This document shows positions 49,991 to 58,524 of a DNA stretch of 64,000 nt, piece after piece; position 1 is the first letter of the stretch, and every line of letters starts with the position of its first letter. This DNA comes from Sulfitobacter maritimus. Its GTDB lineage: Bacteria > Pseudomonadota > Alphaproteobacteria > Rhodobacterales > Rhodobacteraceae. The translations under genes and the position numbers were made by a program. The stretch covers positions 620,001 to 684,000 of the forward strand of contig NZ_JABVBB010000034.1 of the NCBI RefSeq assembly GCF_013346665.1, read 5' to 3'. Below the pieces are notes generated by a model that did not search any database, was not told the DNA's origin, and saw only the letters and a list, made by a program, of their open reading frames with translations.

Positions 49991-50644
49991 TCAGGTGGCA
50001 GAGTTTTTCGACAGTTGCGCCAATACCGCAGCGGCCTGCGTTGCGGGATCGCTGAGCGCTGCGCGGTCCTCACCGGGAAAGAACCGGCCTCGGGTCGCGG
50101 TGGGCATGGGCTCGGGCGTGATGATATGGACCTTGGGGCCGATCTGCGCGGTCTCGGCTTGCCAAGAGGTGGCCAACGCGATCTGTGCCGCTTTGGTGGC
50201 ACCATAGCTGCCAAAGAACTTGGCGCCCGCGCGGGGGTCGTCAAAGAACACCGCTTGGCCATTGGCACCCAAGAGCGGCGAGACGAAGGAAATCAACCGC
50301 GCCGTGGCGGTGACATTGCCCGCAATGGATTTGTCGAAATCTTTGCTGTCGATGTGGTCCGTCGGGGTCAGGGGGGCCGCATGGATCGCGCAATGAAGCC
50401 ACAGATCAAGACTGCCCCAGCGGTCGTGAATTCCGCGGCACAAGACAGCCATCGCATCAGCGTTGGTCACATCCATTGGCGCAAGCGTGGCGCTGCCGCC
50501 CTTGGCCTGAATCCGGTCGTCCAACTCCTCAAGCGCGCCGGTCGTGCGACCGACGGCGATGATGTGATGGGTGGGGGCCAAAGCCTCGGCCAAGGCCGCG
50601 CCAAGGCCGCGCGAGGCGCCGGTGATCAATGCTGTTTTGCTCAT
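49991..50644 (-). CDS. SDR-family oxidoreductase
   Basis: A 217-aa Rossmann protein. [16 protein letters not shown] near residue 7 is the TGxxxGxG loop and [13 protein letters not shown] near 148 supplies Tyr-x-x-x-Lys. The NNAG motif is replaced by LHCAIHA, and no serine sits where the catalytic serine is expected ([10 protein letters not shown]). It is a short member of the family. The ATG giving MSKTALITG is chosen over one five codons upstream. Substrate unknown. Confidence 0.8.
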   Translation of the reverse strand: MSKTALITGASRGLGAALAEALAPTHHIIAVGRTTGALEELDDRIQAKGGSATLAPMDVTNADAMAVLCRGIHDRWGSLDLWLHCAIHAAPLTPTDHIDSKDFDKSIAGNVTATARLISFVSPLLGANGQAVFFDDPRAGAKFFGSYGATKAAQIALATSWQAETAQIGPKVHIITPEPMPTATRGRFFPGEDRAALSDPATQAAAVLAQLSKNSAT

Positions 50645-50695
50645 GTCCGCGATGTGCACCGCGCAGCGCGGCAGGTCAAGAGGGCGCGGCTGGAC

Positions 50696-50956
50696 TTAGC
50701 CCTTGGGCAAGCGCAGCACTTTGTTGCCGCTGCGGCTGGAAAGCACCAATGCGCCTTCGCCAATGGCCGCGACCACGCCGCCTGCCACTTGGTCGCCCAC
50801 TTTGACGCGGGAAATCTTGCCACCATTTTCGCGGATCAACGCGCCCGGTGTCGCTTCGCTGCCAAAAACACCAATCAGAGCGGTGCGCGACAGGTCAGCT
50901 TTTTCAGTTGCCAAATCGGTCACTTTCTTGGGGGTCGGGGTCCCAGTGTTTGCCAT
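50696..50956 (-). CDS. Small protein resembling the GspC/PilP homology-region domain
   Basis: An 86-aa protein without signal peptide or membrane helix. TALIGVFGSEATPGALIRENGG followed by VKVGDQVAGGVVAAIGEGALVL and VLRLP gives the short beta-strand pattern seen in the GspC HR and PilP domains, where residues G-x-x-V-x-x-V-x-x-x-x-V-L are conserved. Stand-alone occurrence without a secretin cluster nearby is unusual. Function unknown; the resemblance is visual only. Confidence 0.55.
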   Translation of the reverse strand: MANTGTPTPKKVTDLATEKADLSRTALIGVFGSEATPGALIRENGGKISRVKVGDQVAGGVVAAIGEGALVLSSRSGNKVLRLPKG

Positions 50957-51144
50957 GATTTGCCTTTCGCCTGTAATTGCAATTTCGCGCGGCGTCCCCC
51001 GCGCTACAGGCGTCAGCTAACCCTTGCCGCACTGCGGCGAAAGGGGGTGAGATTTGAGTGCGCAGGGTTCTGCCAGAGCATCGGCAAAGCAACGCCGACT
51101 GCGCGAACAGTGACGTTGCGGCCTTTACCAAGCGTTAAATCTGT

Positions 51145-51993
51145 TCAGCCGACAAAAGCCTTTTCGACAACGAAATGCTGGGGATCGGAGTTGGCACCCT
51201 CGGTCAGGCCAAAGCCTTCGAGAATATGCATAATATCCTTGTTGAAGCCCAAGCTGCCGCAGACCATAGCACGGTCGTGAGCGGCATTGATCTGGGGCAG
51301 ACCCAGATCTTTGAACACAGTGCCGTCTTGCAAGAGATTTGTGATCCGACCCATCTTAGAGCTCTCTTCGCGGGTGGTGGTCGGGTAATAGCGAATCTTG
51401 GCGAGGTTCTCAGAGCCGATTAGCTCTTGCATCAGCTCATCTGCCTTCAGTCCTTCGATGAGCTCACGGCCATACGCCAGTTCCGCCACATCGCGGCAGG
51501 TATGGGTGACGATAACCTCGTCGAATTTCTCATAGGTCTCAGGCTCGCGCAGAAGGCTCGCGAAGGGCGCAAAGCCGGTGCCGGTGGCGAACATCCACAG
51601 CCGGTCGCCGGGCAGCAGCGCGTCATGCACCAGCGTACCCACCGGCTTGGGCCGCAGGATGATCTGATCGCCGGGTTGGATGTGTTGCAGTTTCGAGGTC
51701 AGCGGACCGTCTTGCACTTTGATCGAGTAAAACTCCAGCTCATCGTCCCACGCGGGCGAGGCGATAGAATAGGCGCGCAGGAGCGGTTTTTGTTTGCCGG
51801 TCTCGGGGTGCGGGTCGCCCATCAGGCCGATCATCACGAACTCGCCCGAGCGGAAGCGCAGACTCGCGGGACGCGACACGCGGAACGAAAACAACTGGTC
51901 CGTCCAATGGGTCACGGCGGTCACTGTTTGAGCGTCCGGCAGCGTTGGGACGGGCTTGGCGGCGGTCTGGTTCACTTTGCTCTGCTCGGTCAT
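51145..51993 (-). CDS. fpr: Ferredoxin--NADP reductase
   Basis: A 282-aa FAD enzyme exchanging electrons between NADPH and ferredoxin or flavodoxin. RFRSGEFVMIGLM near residue 47, LLRAYSIASPAWDDELEFYS near 70 (the FAD RxYS motif), and the NADP region WMFATGTGFAPFASLLRE near 130, ending VEKAFVG, fit the bacterial class II enzymes. It lies downstream of the sulfate-reduction genes, which contain no flavoprotein reductase of their own, so it could feed ferredoxin to CysI (inference). Confidence 0.92.
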   Translation of the reverse strand: MTEQSKVNQTAAKPVPTLPDAQTVTAVTHWTDQLFSFRVSRPASLRFRSGEFVMIGLMGDPHPETGKQKPLLRAYSIASPAWDDELEFYSIKVQDGPLTSKLQHIQPGDQIILRPKPVGTLVHDALLPGDRLWMFATGTGFAPFASLLREPETYEKFDEVIVTHTCRDVAELAYGRELIEGLKADELMQELIGSENLAKIRYYPTTTREESSKMGRITNLLQDGTVFKDLGLPQINAAHDRAMVCGSLGFNKDIMHILEGFGLTEGANSDPQHFVVEKAFVG

Positions 51994-52001
51994 ATGGGTT
52001 T

Positions 52002-52019
52002 CCGCAAATCGGTTTGCGG
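52002..52019 (-). promoter_or_regulatory. Hairpin touching the fpr ribosome binding site
   Basis: CCGCAAA/TTTGCGG, a perfect 7-bp stem with a four-base loop, ends eight bases before the fpr start codon on the minus strand. Its 3' arm includes the purine-rich GCGG that, with the following AAA, is the best ribosome binding site there. It could modulate fpr translation or end the cys transcript. Confidence 0.4.
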
Positions 52020-52070
52020 CCTCTACTTATGTCATGAAAAGGGTGAGGGCAATCAATGCGCCCTTTAGGG

Positions 52071-52472
52071 TTAGCCGCGCAGGCGGGCCTGATAATTATG
52101 CGCCTGCCAATCCGCGCGGGCCAGCCACTGGTTTTCCGGCTGACGTGCGGCGAGGTCGTCGTCAATCTCTACCTCGTCAAAGCCTGACCGCCGCGCCATG
52201 GCGTATTGGTCCGCCAAAACATGCCCCCGCGCCCGCAGCCGGCCGGTGTAGCCGCGCAAACGCAAAGTACGGGCGATGGTAAAGCCGCGCCCATCCGCGA
52301 AGGACGGGAAGTCGACGCGGATCATTTCCAACGCCGGGGTGAGGGTCACCGTATGGGCGTCCGTGTCTGAGGGCAGATCAATGGCACGGCAGTCGTTGGC
52401 TGCGCCCGGCTGGCAATAGCCGTGTGGCCAGTCATCTGCGGCGAAGCCTGCGTCGGTTACGAGGGTGCTCAT
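52071..52472 (-). CDS. DUF934-family protein of the sulfite reductase operon
   Basis: A 133-aa protein. DAHTVTLTPALEMIRVDFPS and FADGRGFTIARTLRLRGYTG are the DUF934 core; the C-terminal region FDEVEIDDDLAARQPENQWL is typical. The family is consistently found with cysI and cysH in proteobacteria and is thought to aid sulfite reduction, but its action is not known. The start overlaps the cysH stop (ATGA); a 25-codon longer frame is rejected. Confidence 0.85.
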   Translation of the reverse strand: MSTLVTDAGFAADDWPHGYCQPGAANDCRAIDLPSDTDAHTVTLTPALEMIRVDFPSFADGRGFTIARTLRLRGYTGRLRARGHVLADQYAMARRSGFDEVEIDDDLAARQPENQWLARADWQAHNYQARLRG

Positions 52473-53260
52473 GTCTTGTCTCCTGTTCGGACCACTTTGC
52501 CGTTCACAAAATGAATGCCGCATTCTTCTTTGGACTGATCGCGCCAACGCCCGGCGCGGGGGTCTTCGCCCGGTGCGACAGGCGAGGTGCAGGGCGCGCA
52601 GCCGATCGAGGGGTAGCCCTTGGCCACCAAGGGATGACGCGGCAGGCGGTTTTCAGTGATGTAATCGGCCACGTCTGACGTCGCCCAATAGGCCAAGGGA
52701 TTCACCTTGATGCGCGGGGCGGTGCCGTCTTCGGGGGTTTCGACTTCAAAGAACTCCAACGCCGCACGGCTGCCGGATTGAAAGCGCTTGCGCCCGGTGA
52801 TCCAGCCGTCGTGGCCTGCTAACGCGTTTTGCAAGGGCCGCGTTTTGCGCAGGGCGCAGCAGGCGTCGGTGTCATATTGATGCAGGGTGCCATCCGGATC
52901 CTGCGCAGCGATTTCTGCGCTGCGCAGAGTAGTGACATTGCGCAGGCCGAGGCGTTCGCAAAGTTCTTGTTGGTACACCAGCGTTTCCGCAAACAGCATT
53001 TCAGTGTCGATGAAGAGCACCGGGATATCGCGCGAGACCATCGCTGCGAGGTGCAACAGCGCCACGGACTCCGCGCCGAAGCTGGAGACGAGCGTGAGGC
53101 GATCGATCTCGTCATAGGCGCGGCGAATCACATCCGTTGCGCCGTGATGGCGTAGGGCGGTGTTGAGATGCTTCACCTTTTCCTCGACCGCGTGCAGCGC
53201 CTCGGAGGGCGGTGCAGCGGTATTTGAGAAAGGATGAAGTTCAGGGGTATCAAGCGGCAT
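52469..53260 (-). CDS. cysH: Adenylyl-sulfate (APS) reductase, thioredoxin-dependent
   Basis: A 263-aa PAPS-reductase-family enzyme producing sulfite. The P-loop-like VSSFGAESVALLHLA is near residue 58. Cysteines 134-135 and 221/224 (CCALRKT and GCAPC) are the four ligands of a [4Fe-4S] cluster, which marks APS rather than PAPS reductases; the catalytic cysteine is Cys247 in EECGIH. This implies no APS kinase is required. The start overlaps the cysI end by 11 bases. Confidence 0.92.
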   Translation of the reverse strand: MPLDTPELHPFSNTAAPPSEALHAVEEKVKHLNTALRHHGATDVIRRAYDEIDRLTLVSSFGAESVALLHLAAMVSRDIPVLFIDTEMLFAETLVYQQELCERLGLRNVTTLRSAEIAAQDPDGTLHQYDTDACCALRKTRPLQNALAGHDGWITGRKRFQSGSRAALEFFEVETPEDGTAPRIKVNPLAYWATSDVADYITENRLPRHPLVAKGYPSIGCAPCTSPVAPGEDPRAGRWRDQSKEECGIHFVNGKVVRTGDKT

Positions 53261-54926
53261 CGGCCCGATCCTTCTCCGCCGCTTCGGGGTAGAGCACCGC
53301 TTTGAACGGCGCGGGGCCGAGGCGGCGGTAGGTTTGCAAGAAGGTCTCGGATGGGTCGTTGCGCAGGTTGAGATACCCTAGCACCAGCCGTTCGATGGCC
53401 GGCACGATGGCATCGGCGGAAAAGCCGGGGCCAGTGCGGGTGCCCAGGGTGGCGTCTTCGGTGCCGTCGCCGCCGAGGGTGATCTGGTAGTTTTCCACGC
53501 CCGCGCGGTCGAGACCGAGAATGCCGATATGTCCCACATGGTGGTGGCCGCAGGCGTTGATGCAGCCGGAGATTTTAATTTTGAGCGGGCCGACGTCATG
53601 CTCCAGCTTCAGCTCGTCGAAGCGGGTGGCGATCTCTTGCGCGATGGGGATGGAACGCGCCGTGGCCAGCGCGCAATAGTCCATGCCGGGGCAGGCGATG
53701 ATGTCCGAGATCAGGCCGATGTTGGCGGTGGCGAGTTTGGCCTCTTTCAGAGCCGCGTGCAATTCGGGCAGGTCGCTGCGGTGAACATGGGGCAGGATCA
53801 CGTTCTGCTCGTGGCTGATGCGCAGCTCGTCATGGCCAAAGCGGCGGGCGAGGTCGGCCATCACGCGCATCTGGTCTGCCGTCGCGTCGCCCGGCGTGGC
53901 GCCGTGGGCTTTGAGGCTGATTGAGACGATGGCGTAGCCCGGCGCGCGGTGCTGGGCGAGGTTGGTGTCGGCCCAGGCGCGGAAGACAGGGTCGTTCGTG
54001 TAAGCGGATTCGTAGGCCGCGAGGGAGGCGGTCTTGAACTCAGGTGCTGCGAAATCGGCTTCAATGCGAGACAGCATTTGCTGGTCGACACCGGTGAACT
54101 GGCTGCGGATCAGGGCGTATTGCGCGTCGACGCGGGCGCGGATGTCTTCGATGCCGTTTTCGTGGACGGTGATCTTGATCCGCGCTTTGTATTTATTGTC
54201 GCGGCGGCCCAGCACGTTGTAGACGCTGACGATGGCTTCGAGCGTGGGCAGCAGGTCTTCGGCGCTGACGAAGTCGTAGAGCACCTTGCCGATCATGGGC
54301 GTGCGGCCGAGGCCGCCGCCGACGATGACTTCGGACCCCTGTTGGCCGTCACGCTCAACGATGCGCAGCCCGATGTCATGGGCCTTGATCACCGCACGGT
54401 CGGCGGCGGCGCCGGTGACGGCGACCTTGAACTTGCGCGGCAGGAACTGGAATTCCGGGTGGTCGGTGGACCATTGGCGGATCAGCTCGGCCACGGGGCG
54501 GGGGTCTGCGACCTCATCGGCGGCGGCCCCGGCGAAATGGTCCGCCGTCACGTTGCGGATCGTGTTGCCGGAGGTCTGGATCGCATGCAGCTTCACCTCC
54601 GCCAGCGCGTCGAGCATATCGGGCACGTCGCGCAGCTCGGGCCAGTTGTACTGGATGTTCTGACGCGTGGTGAAGTGGCCGTAGCCCTTGTCCCACCGCT
54701 CGGCGATATAGGCGAGTTGGTCCATCTGGGCGCTGTTGAGCGTGCCATAGGGGATCGCCACCCGCAGCATATAGGCGTGCAGTTGCAGGTAGAGGCCGTT
54801 CATCAGGCGCAGGGGTTTGAACTCATCCTCGGTGAGCGAGCCGTCGATGCGGCGCTCGACTTGGGCGCGGAACTGGGCGTTGCGCTCGGCGAGGAATTTG
54901 TCGTCGAATTCGGTGTAGCTGTACAT
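53250..54926 (-). CDS. cysI: Sulfite/nitrite reductase, siroheme and 4Fe-4S protein
   Basis: A 558-aa two-repeat reductase that takes six electrons to turn sulfite into sulfide. The cluster and siroheme ligands Cys412, Cys418, Cys455 and Cys459 lie in CPGMDYC and SGCINACGHHHVGHIG. HFTTRQNIQYNWPEL near residue 80 is the siroheme-contact region. The flavoprotein partner CysJ is absent, which favours a ferredoxin-linked type. Sequence cannot exclude nitrite as substrate, but cysH and cysG beside it support sulfite. Confidence 0.9.
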   Translation of the reverse strand: MYSYTEFDDKFLAERNAQFRAQVERRIDGSLTEDEFKPLRLMNGLYLQLHAYMLRVAIPYGTLNSAQMDQLAYIAERWDKGYGHFTTRQNIQYNWPELRDVPDMLDALAEVKLHAIQTSGNTIRNVTADHFAGAAADEVADPRPVAELIRQWSTDHPEFQFLPRKFKVAVTGAAADRAVIKAHDIGLRIVERDGQQGSEVIVGGGLGRTPMIGKVLYDFVSAEDLLPTLEAIVSVYNVLGRRDNKYKARIKITVHENGIEDIRARVDAQYALIRSQFTGVDQQMLSRIEADFAAPEFKTASLAAYESAYTNDPVFRAWADTNLAQHRAPGYAIVSISLKAHGATPGDATADQMRVMADLARRFGHDELRISHEQNVILPHVHRSDLPELHAALKEAKLATANIGLISDIIACPGMDYCALATARSIPIAQEIATRFDELKLEHDVGPLKIKISGCINACGHHHVGHIGILGLDRAGVENYQITLGGDGTEDATLGTRTGPGFSADAIVPAIERLVLGYLNLRNDPSETFLQTYRRLGPAPFKAVLYPEAAEKDRADAA

Positions 54927-55222
54927 CAGACGGTCTCCTGTTTGCCGTGGGCGTAGTTCGACGGGCCTTTGGCGCGGAACTCTTCGCGGAAGTGGGTGGG
55001 GCGGGGGCCACCCGCGTCGGGGGCCACATCGGCGAGGTAGACGCCTACGACCAAATCCTGCTGGGTCAGCGCGTCGATCAGGCGCAGATCGGCGTCGGCT
55101 TCATCAGTGAGGACTTCGGCTTCAGCGAGGTGACGGGTCCAGCCTGTGGCAGTTTGATAGACGACATCGCCTTCGAGCAGCGCGTTGGCGGTGATGACCT
55201 TGGGGGTGAAAGGCTTGGGCAT
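54926..55222 (-). CDS. DUF2849-family protein
   Basis: A 98-aa protein, starting MPKPFTPKVITANALLEGDV, with a conserved ATGWTRHLAEAEVLTDEADA stretch; DUF2849 by pattern. It sits between cysG and cysI, two bases after the cysG stop, and its own stop shares a base with the cysI start. This is the usual place of the family in Rhodobacterales, so it probably supports sulfite reduction. Mechanism unknown. Confidence 0.8.
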   Translation of the reverse strand: MPKPFTPKVITANALLEGDVVYQTATGWTRHLAEAEVLTDEADADLRLIDALTQQDLVVGVYLADVAPDAGGPRPTHFREEFRAKGPSNYAHGKQETV

Positions 55223-55223
55223 G

Positions 55224-56618
55224 TCAGGCCAGCTCCTCTAGCGGGGTTTCATTGGCAGCTTGTGCGGCAGCGCGGGGGGCGAGGCCGTAGAAGGTGAGCG
55301 CGGGGCCGGTCATCTCGGCATCGGCCAGATCGCGCGGCAAGGTGTCGAGCGTGGTGGACAGCACCCGTTGATTGGGGCGGGAGGCGTTCTCGATCACGGT
55401 GACGGGCGTGTGGCGGTCGGCGCCATGCATCAGCAGGCGGCCTTGGACGAAACGGGCGGATTTCTTGCCCATGTAGATCGCAGCAACTTCCCCGGGACGG
55501 GCAAGCGCGGCCCAGTCGTGATCGGCAAAGCCTTTCATGTCGTGGCCTGTCAGGAAGCGCACAGAGGTGTTGCGGTCGCGCTTGGTCAGGCTTTGGCCGA
55601 TGCTTGCGACAGCGGCGGAGGCCGCCGTAATGCCCGGTACGATGTGCCAGCCGATATTATGGGCATTCACCGCGTCGATCTCTTCGTCGAGGCGGCCAAA
55701 GACGGTGGCGTCACCGGATTTCAGTCGCACGACCTGAGCGCCGGCTTGCGCATGTTCGACCAAGAGCGCGTTGATATGGTCTTGGCTGGTGGAGGGGCCG
55801 AAACCCTCTTTGCCGACGTCGATCATCAGCGCTTCGCGGCGGGCGAGTTCGAGGATCGCAGGGGTGATCAGACGGTCGTAGATCACTACATCGGCTTCAT
55901 CCAGCGCACGGCGGGCCTTGAGGGTCAGCAGCTCCGGGTCGCCCGGCCCACCGCCGACAAAGGCGACATGGCCGGGGCGGGCCTCGCGGGTCAGGTGGGT
56001 GTGGAGCAGATCATCGAGCGCGGGACGCAGCGCTTCAGTGCCTTCGGCCATGGCGCGGGGTCCGGTGGTGAAATAGTAGTCGCGCCAGAAATCACGGCGG
56101 GGGCGGCCCATCGGCAGGGCGTCCGCCAGCTTGCGAAAACCTTTGCCGATGCGGGTGAGCGGGCCGAGAGTGGCAGGCAGGCGCTCTTCGAGGTCGGCTT
56201 TGATGGCGCGGGCGAGGACGGGGGCGGCGCCTTCGGTGCCGATGGCCACGGTGACGGGGTCGCGGTCCACGATCGCGGGGGTGATAAAGGCGCTGTCGTG
56301 CAGGTTGTCCACGATGTTGACCAGCGCGCCATCGGCCTCTGCCAAGGCGGCGGTCTGGGCGTCCGTCCGCGCATTCTCATCAGCAGCATAGAAGAGCTTG
56401 GCGCCCTGTGCATCGCCGGCTGTCATGGGGCGGCGGTGCAGGGTCAAACGGCCCTCCGCAGCCCAGTGTTCGATCTGGGGATCAGGGGCGGTGGCAAAAA
56501 CCACCAGTTCGGCCGAGGTCTTGAGCAGGAGGCGCAGCTTGGCCAATGCGGCTTCACCGCCGCCGGAAAGGACGATCCGTTGGCCACGGGTGGCGAGGAA
56601 GATGGGGAAATGGTCCAT
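55224..56618 (-). CDS. cysG: Siroheme synthase
   Basis: A 464-aa trifunctional enzyme. The N-terminal 210 residues are the precorrin-2 dehydrogenase/ferrochelatase part (FLATRGQRIVLSGGGEAALAK Rossmann loop split as GGGEAAL, then FITPAIVDRDPVTVAI). The C-terminal half is uroporphyrinogen-III methyltransferase: FVGGGPGDPELLTLKARRAL near residue 219 and RLKSGDATVFGR near 297. It makes siroheme for CysI. Head of the operon cysG-DUF2849-cysI-cysH-DUF934, divergent from the Lrp-type regulator. Confidence 0.92.
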   Translation of the reverse strand: MDHFPIFLATRGQRIVLSGGGEAALAKLRLLLKTSAELVVFATAPDPQIEHWAAEGRLTLHRRPMTAGDAQGAKLFYAADENARTDAQTAALAEADGALVNIVDNLHDSAFITPAIVDRDPVTVAIGTEGAAPVLARAIKADLEERLPATLGPLTRIGKGFRKLADALPMGRPRRDFWRDYYFTTGPRAMAEGTEALRPALDDLLHTHLTREARPGHVAFVGGGPGDPELLTLKARRALDEADVVIYDRLITPAILELARREALMIDVGKEGFGPSTSQDHINALLVEHAQAGAQVVRLKSGDATVFGRLDEEIDAVNAHNIGWHIVPGITAASAAVASIGQSLTKRDRNTSVRFLTGHDMKGFADHDWAALARPGEVAAIYMGKKSARFVQGRLLMHGADRHTPVTVIENASRPNQRVLSTTLDTLPRDLADAEMTGPALTFYGLAPRAAAQAANETPLEELA

Positions 56619-56650
56619 GGGGCGCCCTGTTTCTGATTTGACTTGCCCCT

Positions 56651-56686
56651 CTATATAGGAAATATTCCCCGTAAATGGCTATATAG
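56651..56686. promoter_or_regulatory. Paired CTATATAG sites in the cysG/lrp intergenic region
   Basis: Two identical 8-base palindromes CTATATAG at 56651-56658 and 56679-56686 stand 28 bases apart in the 144-base divergent promoter region. They may be operator half-sites for the Lrp-type regulator or -10 elements for the two directions. TTGACT at 56638-56643 is a possible -35 for the + strand. Confidence 0.4.
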
Positions 56687-56762
56687 CGGTGGATATAAGG
56701 ACGTTTGTTCTGTTCGGCACGATTGGCGAAACAGACGTCCCATGAGGGTAAGAGAGAGTAGA

Positions 56763-57224
56763 ATGACTGTCCGAATAGATGAGACTGACCGGAAGATTTT
56801 AGCGCAGCTGCAACGCGATGCGAGCCAGTCGCTGGACGATATTGCGCGTGAAGTGGGGTCATCAAAGACCCCGGTGTGGAATCGCATTCGCAAACTGCGC
56901 GAGGCCGGTGTGATCGGTCAGCAGACCGTGGTGCTGGATTCCGAAGCGCTTGGTTTTGAGGCCTGCTTCTTTGTTTTGATCCGCACGTCAGAGCATGAGG
57001 CGGCTTGGCAGGCGGCGTTCTTGAAGGCGCTACAGGATCGCCCAGAGGTGCAAGAGGCGCACCGTCTGGCGGGGGATATTGATTATATTCTCAAGGTACG
57101 GGTCAAAAATGCGCGGGCCTATGATGTGTTCTACCAGGCGCTGATTTCAGAGGTGAAGGTGCACAATGTTACGGCATTGTTGTCGATGGAAGAGATCAAG
57201 TCGACGACGATGCTGCCGCTTTAA
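56763..57224 (+). CDS. Lrp/AsnC-family transcriptional regulator
   Basis: A 153-aa protein. The N-terminal winged helix-turn-helix (DETDRKILAQLQRDASQSLD, then REVGSSKTPVWNRIRKL) occupies residues 1-60; the RAM effector domain follows with AGDIDYILKVRVKNARAYD near 110. It is divergent from cysG, so it is a candidate regulator of the sulfate-reduction operon, possibly sensing a sulfur amino acid (inference). The start ATG is preceded by AGAGAGAG; a 40-codon longer frame is rejected. Confidence 0.9.
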   Translation: MTVRIDETDRKILAQLQRDASQSLDDIAREVGSSKTPVWNRIRKLREAGVIGQQTVVLDSEALGFEACFFVLIRTSEHEAAWQAAFLKALQDRPEVQEAHRLAGDIDYILKVRVKNARAYDVFYQALISEVKVHNVTALLSMEEIKSTTMLPL

Positions 57225-57271
57225 GGGGGGGCAGGCCATGGCAGTTGGCCCGCGCCTTGCTGAAGAAGGGT

Positions 57272-58021
57272 TTAGCTCTGCGCGAGGGCTGTGAGGATGG
57301 GCGCGAAATCATCGGCCTTGAGGCTCGCGCCACCGACGAGCGCACCATCGACATTCTCGACCGCGAAAATCTCAGCAGCGTTGGCAGCTTTCACCGAGCC
57401 ACCGTAAAGCAGAGGCAGGGCATCACTGATCTCGGCGCCAAAGCGAGCGGCCAGCCGCTCGCGGATGAAGTCGTGGACCTCAGTGATTTGTGCGATGCTT
57501 GGTACCTTGCCCGTGCCGATGGCCCAGATCGGTTCATAGGCGATGACGGTGTTTTCGGCAGTCGCACCGTCGGGCAGTGACCCGTCGAGTTGGGCGCCGA
57601 TAACTTGGAGTGTTTCGCCAGCCTCTCGCTGGGCGTCGCTCTCGCCAATGCAGATGATGGCGGTAAGGCCCGCGCCCCATGCGGCTTGGGCTTTGGCCCG
57701 CACATCGGCGTCAGTCTCGCGATAAGCGTCGCGGCGCTCGGAATGGCCGAGGATGACATGGGTGGCACCGGTGTCAGCAATCATGGTCGCCGAGATGTCG
57801 CCGGTGTGCGCGCCAGATGCTTCGGCATGGCAGTCCTGTGCACCGATCTGGATGGGGCAGCCATGGACTGCGTCGGTCGCGCGAAAGAGCAGCGGGCTGG
57901 GGGGGCAAATCACCACCTGCGGCGGGTTTTCGGGCAGCGCCCTGCTCAAAGCGTCGAGTTCACTGAGGGCGGCGGCGGTGCCGTTCATCTTCCAGTTGCC
58001 GGCGGCGATTTTAGGGCGCAT
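57272..58021 (-). CDS. tpiA: Triosephosphate isomerase
   Basis: A 249-aa TIM barrel interconverting dihydroxyacetone phosphate and glyceraldehyde 3-phosphate. IAAGNWKMNG at the start has the catalytic lysine, VILGHSERRD near residue 92 the histidine, AYEPIWAIGTGK near 163 the glutamate with flexible loop 6, and LYGGSVKAAN near 206 the phosphate loop. Convergent with the Lrp-type gene. Confidence 0.95.
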   Translation of the reverse strand: MRPKIAAGNWKMNGTAAALSELDALSRALPENPPQVVICPPSPLLFRATDAVHGCPIQIGAQDCHAEASGAHTGDISATMIADTGATHVILGHSERRDAYRETDADVRAKAQAAWGAGLTAIICIGESDAQREAGETLQVIGAQLDGSLPDGATAENTVIAYEPIWAIGTGKVPSIAQITEVHDFIRERLAARFGAEISDALPLLYGGSVKAANAAEIFAVENVDGALVGGASLKADDFAPILTALAQS

Positions 58022-58067
58022 CGGGTCCGTCCTGATCTGTTAAACCTTACAAGGGGTTCGCAGGACC

Positions 58068-58089
58068 GGCGGCTTTCGTCAAGGCCGCC
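58068..58089 (-). terminator. Possible terminator hairpin between the A-type Fe-S gene and tpiA
   Basis: GGCGGCTTT and AAGGCCGCC pair over nine base pairs (one G-T) with a CGTC loop, seven bases after the stop of the iron-sulfur gene on the minus strand. There is no T-run after it, so the call is tentative. Confidence 0.35.
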
Positions 58090-58096
58090 GCCACGA

Positions 58097-58459
58097 TCAC
58101 TTCGCGCCGAGGCTTTCGTCAAACTTGATGGATTCGCCGCAGCCGCAAGCCTCGGTCACATTGGGGTTGCGGAACTTGAAGCCGGATTCGAGCAGCGTGG
58201 TCTCATAGTCGATCTCGGTCCCAAAGAGGAACATCTGCGCCATGGGCGCGATCATCACGCGCGCGCCGTCTTGTTCGACGACTTCGTCGTTGGGATCGGT
58301 CTCTTCCACATAGTCCATGGTATATTCCATGCCGGCGCAGCCACCCTTCTTCACGCCGATGCGCAGGCCAGCATGGCCCGCAGATTGCATAAGCTTTGCA
58401 ATCTGGGCTGCGGCTTTTGGGGTCAGGTTAACGGCTTGCTTACCGGGAATGCCAAACAT
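58097..58459 (-). CDS. A-type iron-sulfur cluster carrier (HesB/IscA/SufA family)
   Basis: A 120-aa protein. The three conserved cysteines are in KKGGCAGMEY near residue 40 and TEACGCGESI near 107, the hallmark C-x(n)-C-G-C. It carries or delivers Fe-S clusters to apoproteins. I cannot tell IscA, SufA and ErpA apart by eye. In this window its possible clients include CysH, CysI and the complex I subunits. Confidence 0.92.
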   Translation of the reverse strand: MFGIPGKQAVNLTPKAAAQIAKLMQSAGHAGLRIGVKKGGCAGMEYTMDYVEETDPNDEVVEQDGARVMIAPMAQMFLFGTEIDYETTLLESGFKFRNPNVTEACGCGESIKFDESLGAK

Positions 58460-58524
58460 GAGTAATCTCCTATGGCTGCAAGATAGGGGGCGGAGGCGTC
58501 GATCTCAAGCGGGTTGGAGAAATA

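Noticed and set aside
49937..51280. Plus-strand frame of 447 codons across an SDR gene and a small gene
   Set aside because: The minus-strand genes have clear SDR and start signals; the plus frame has shadow-type composition.
53949..56636. Long plus-strand frames opposite cysI and cysG
   Set aside because: The minus strand shows intact siroheme-enzyme and siroheme-synthase motifs.
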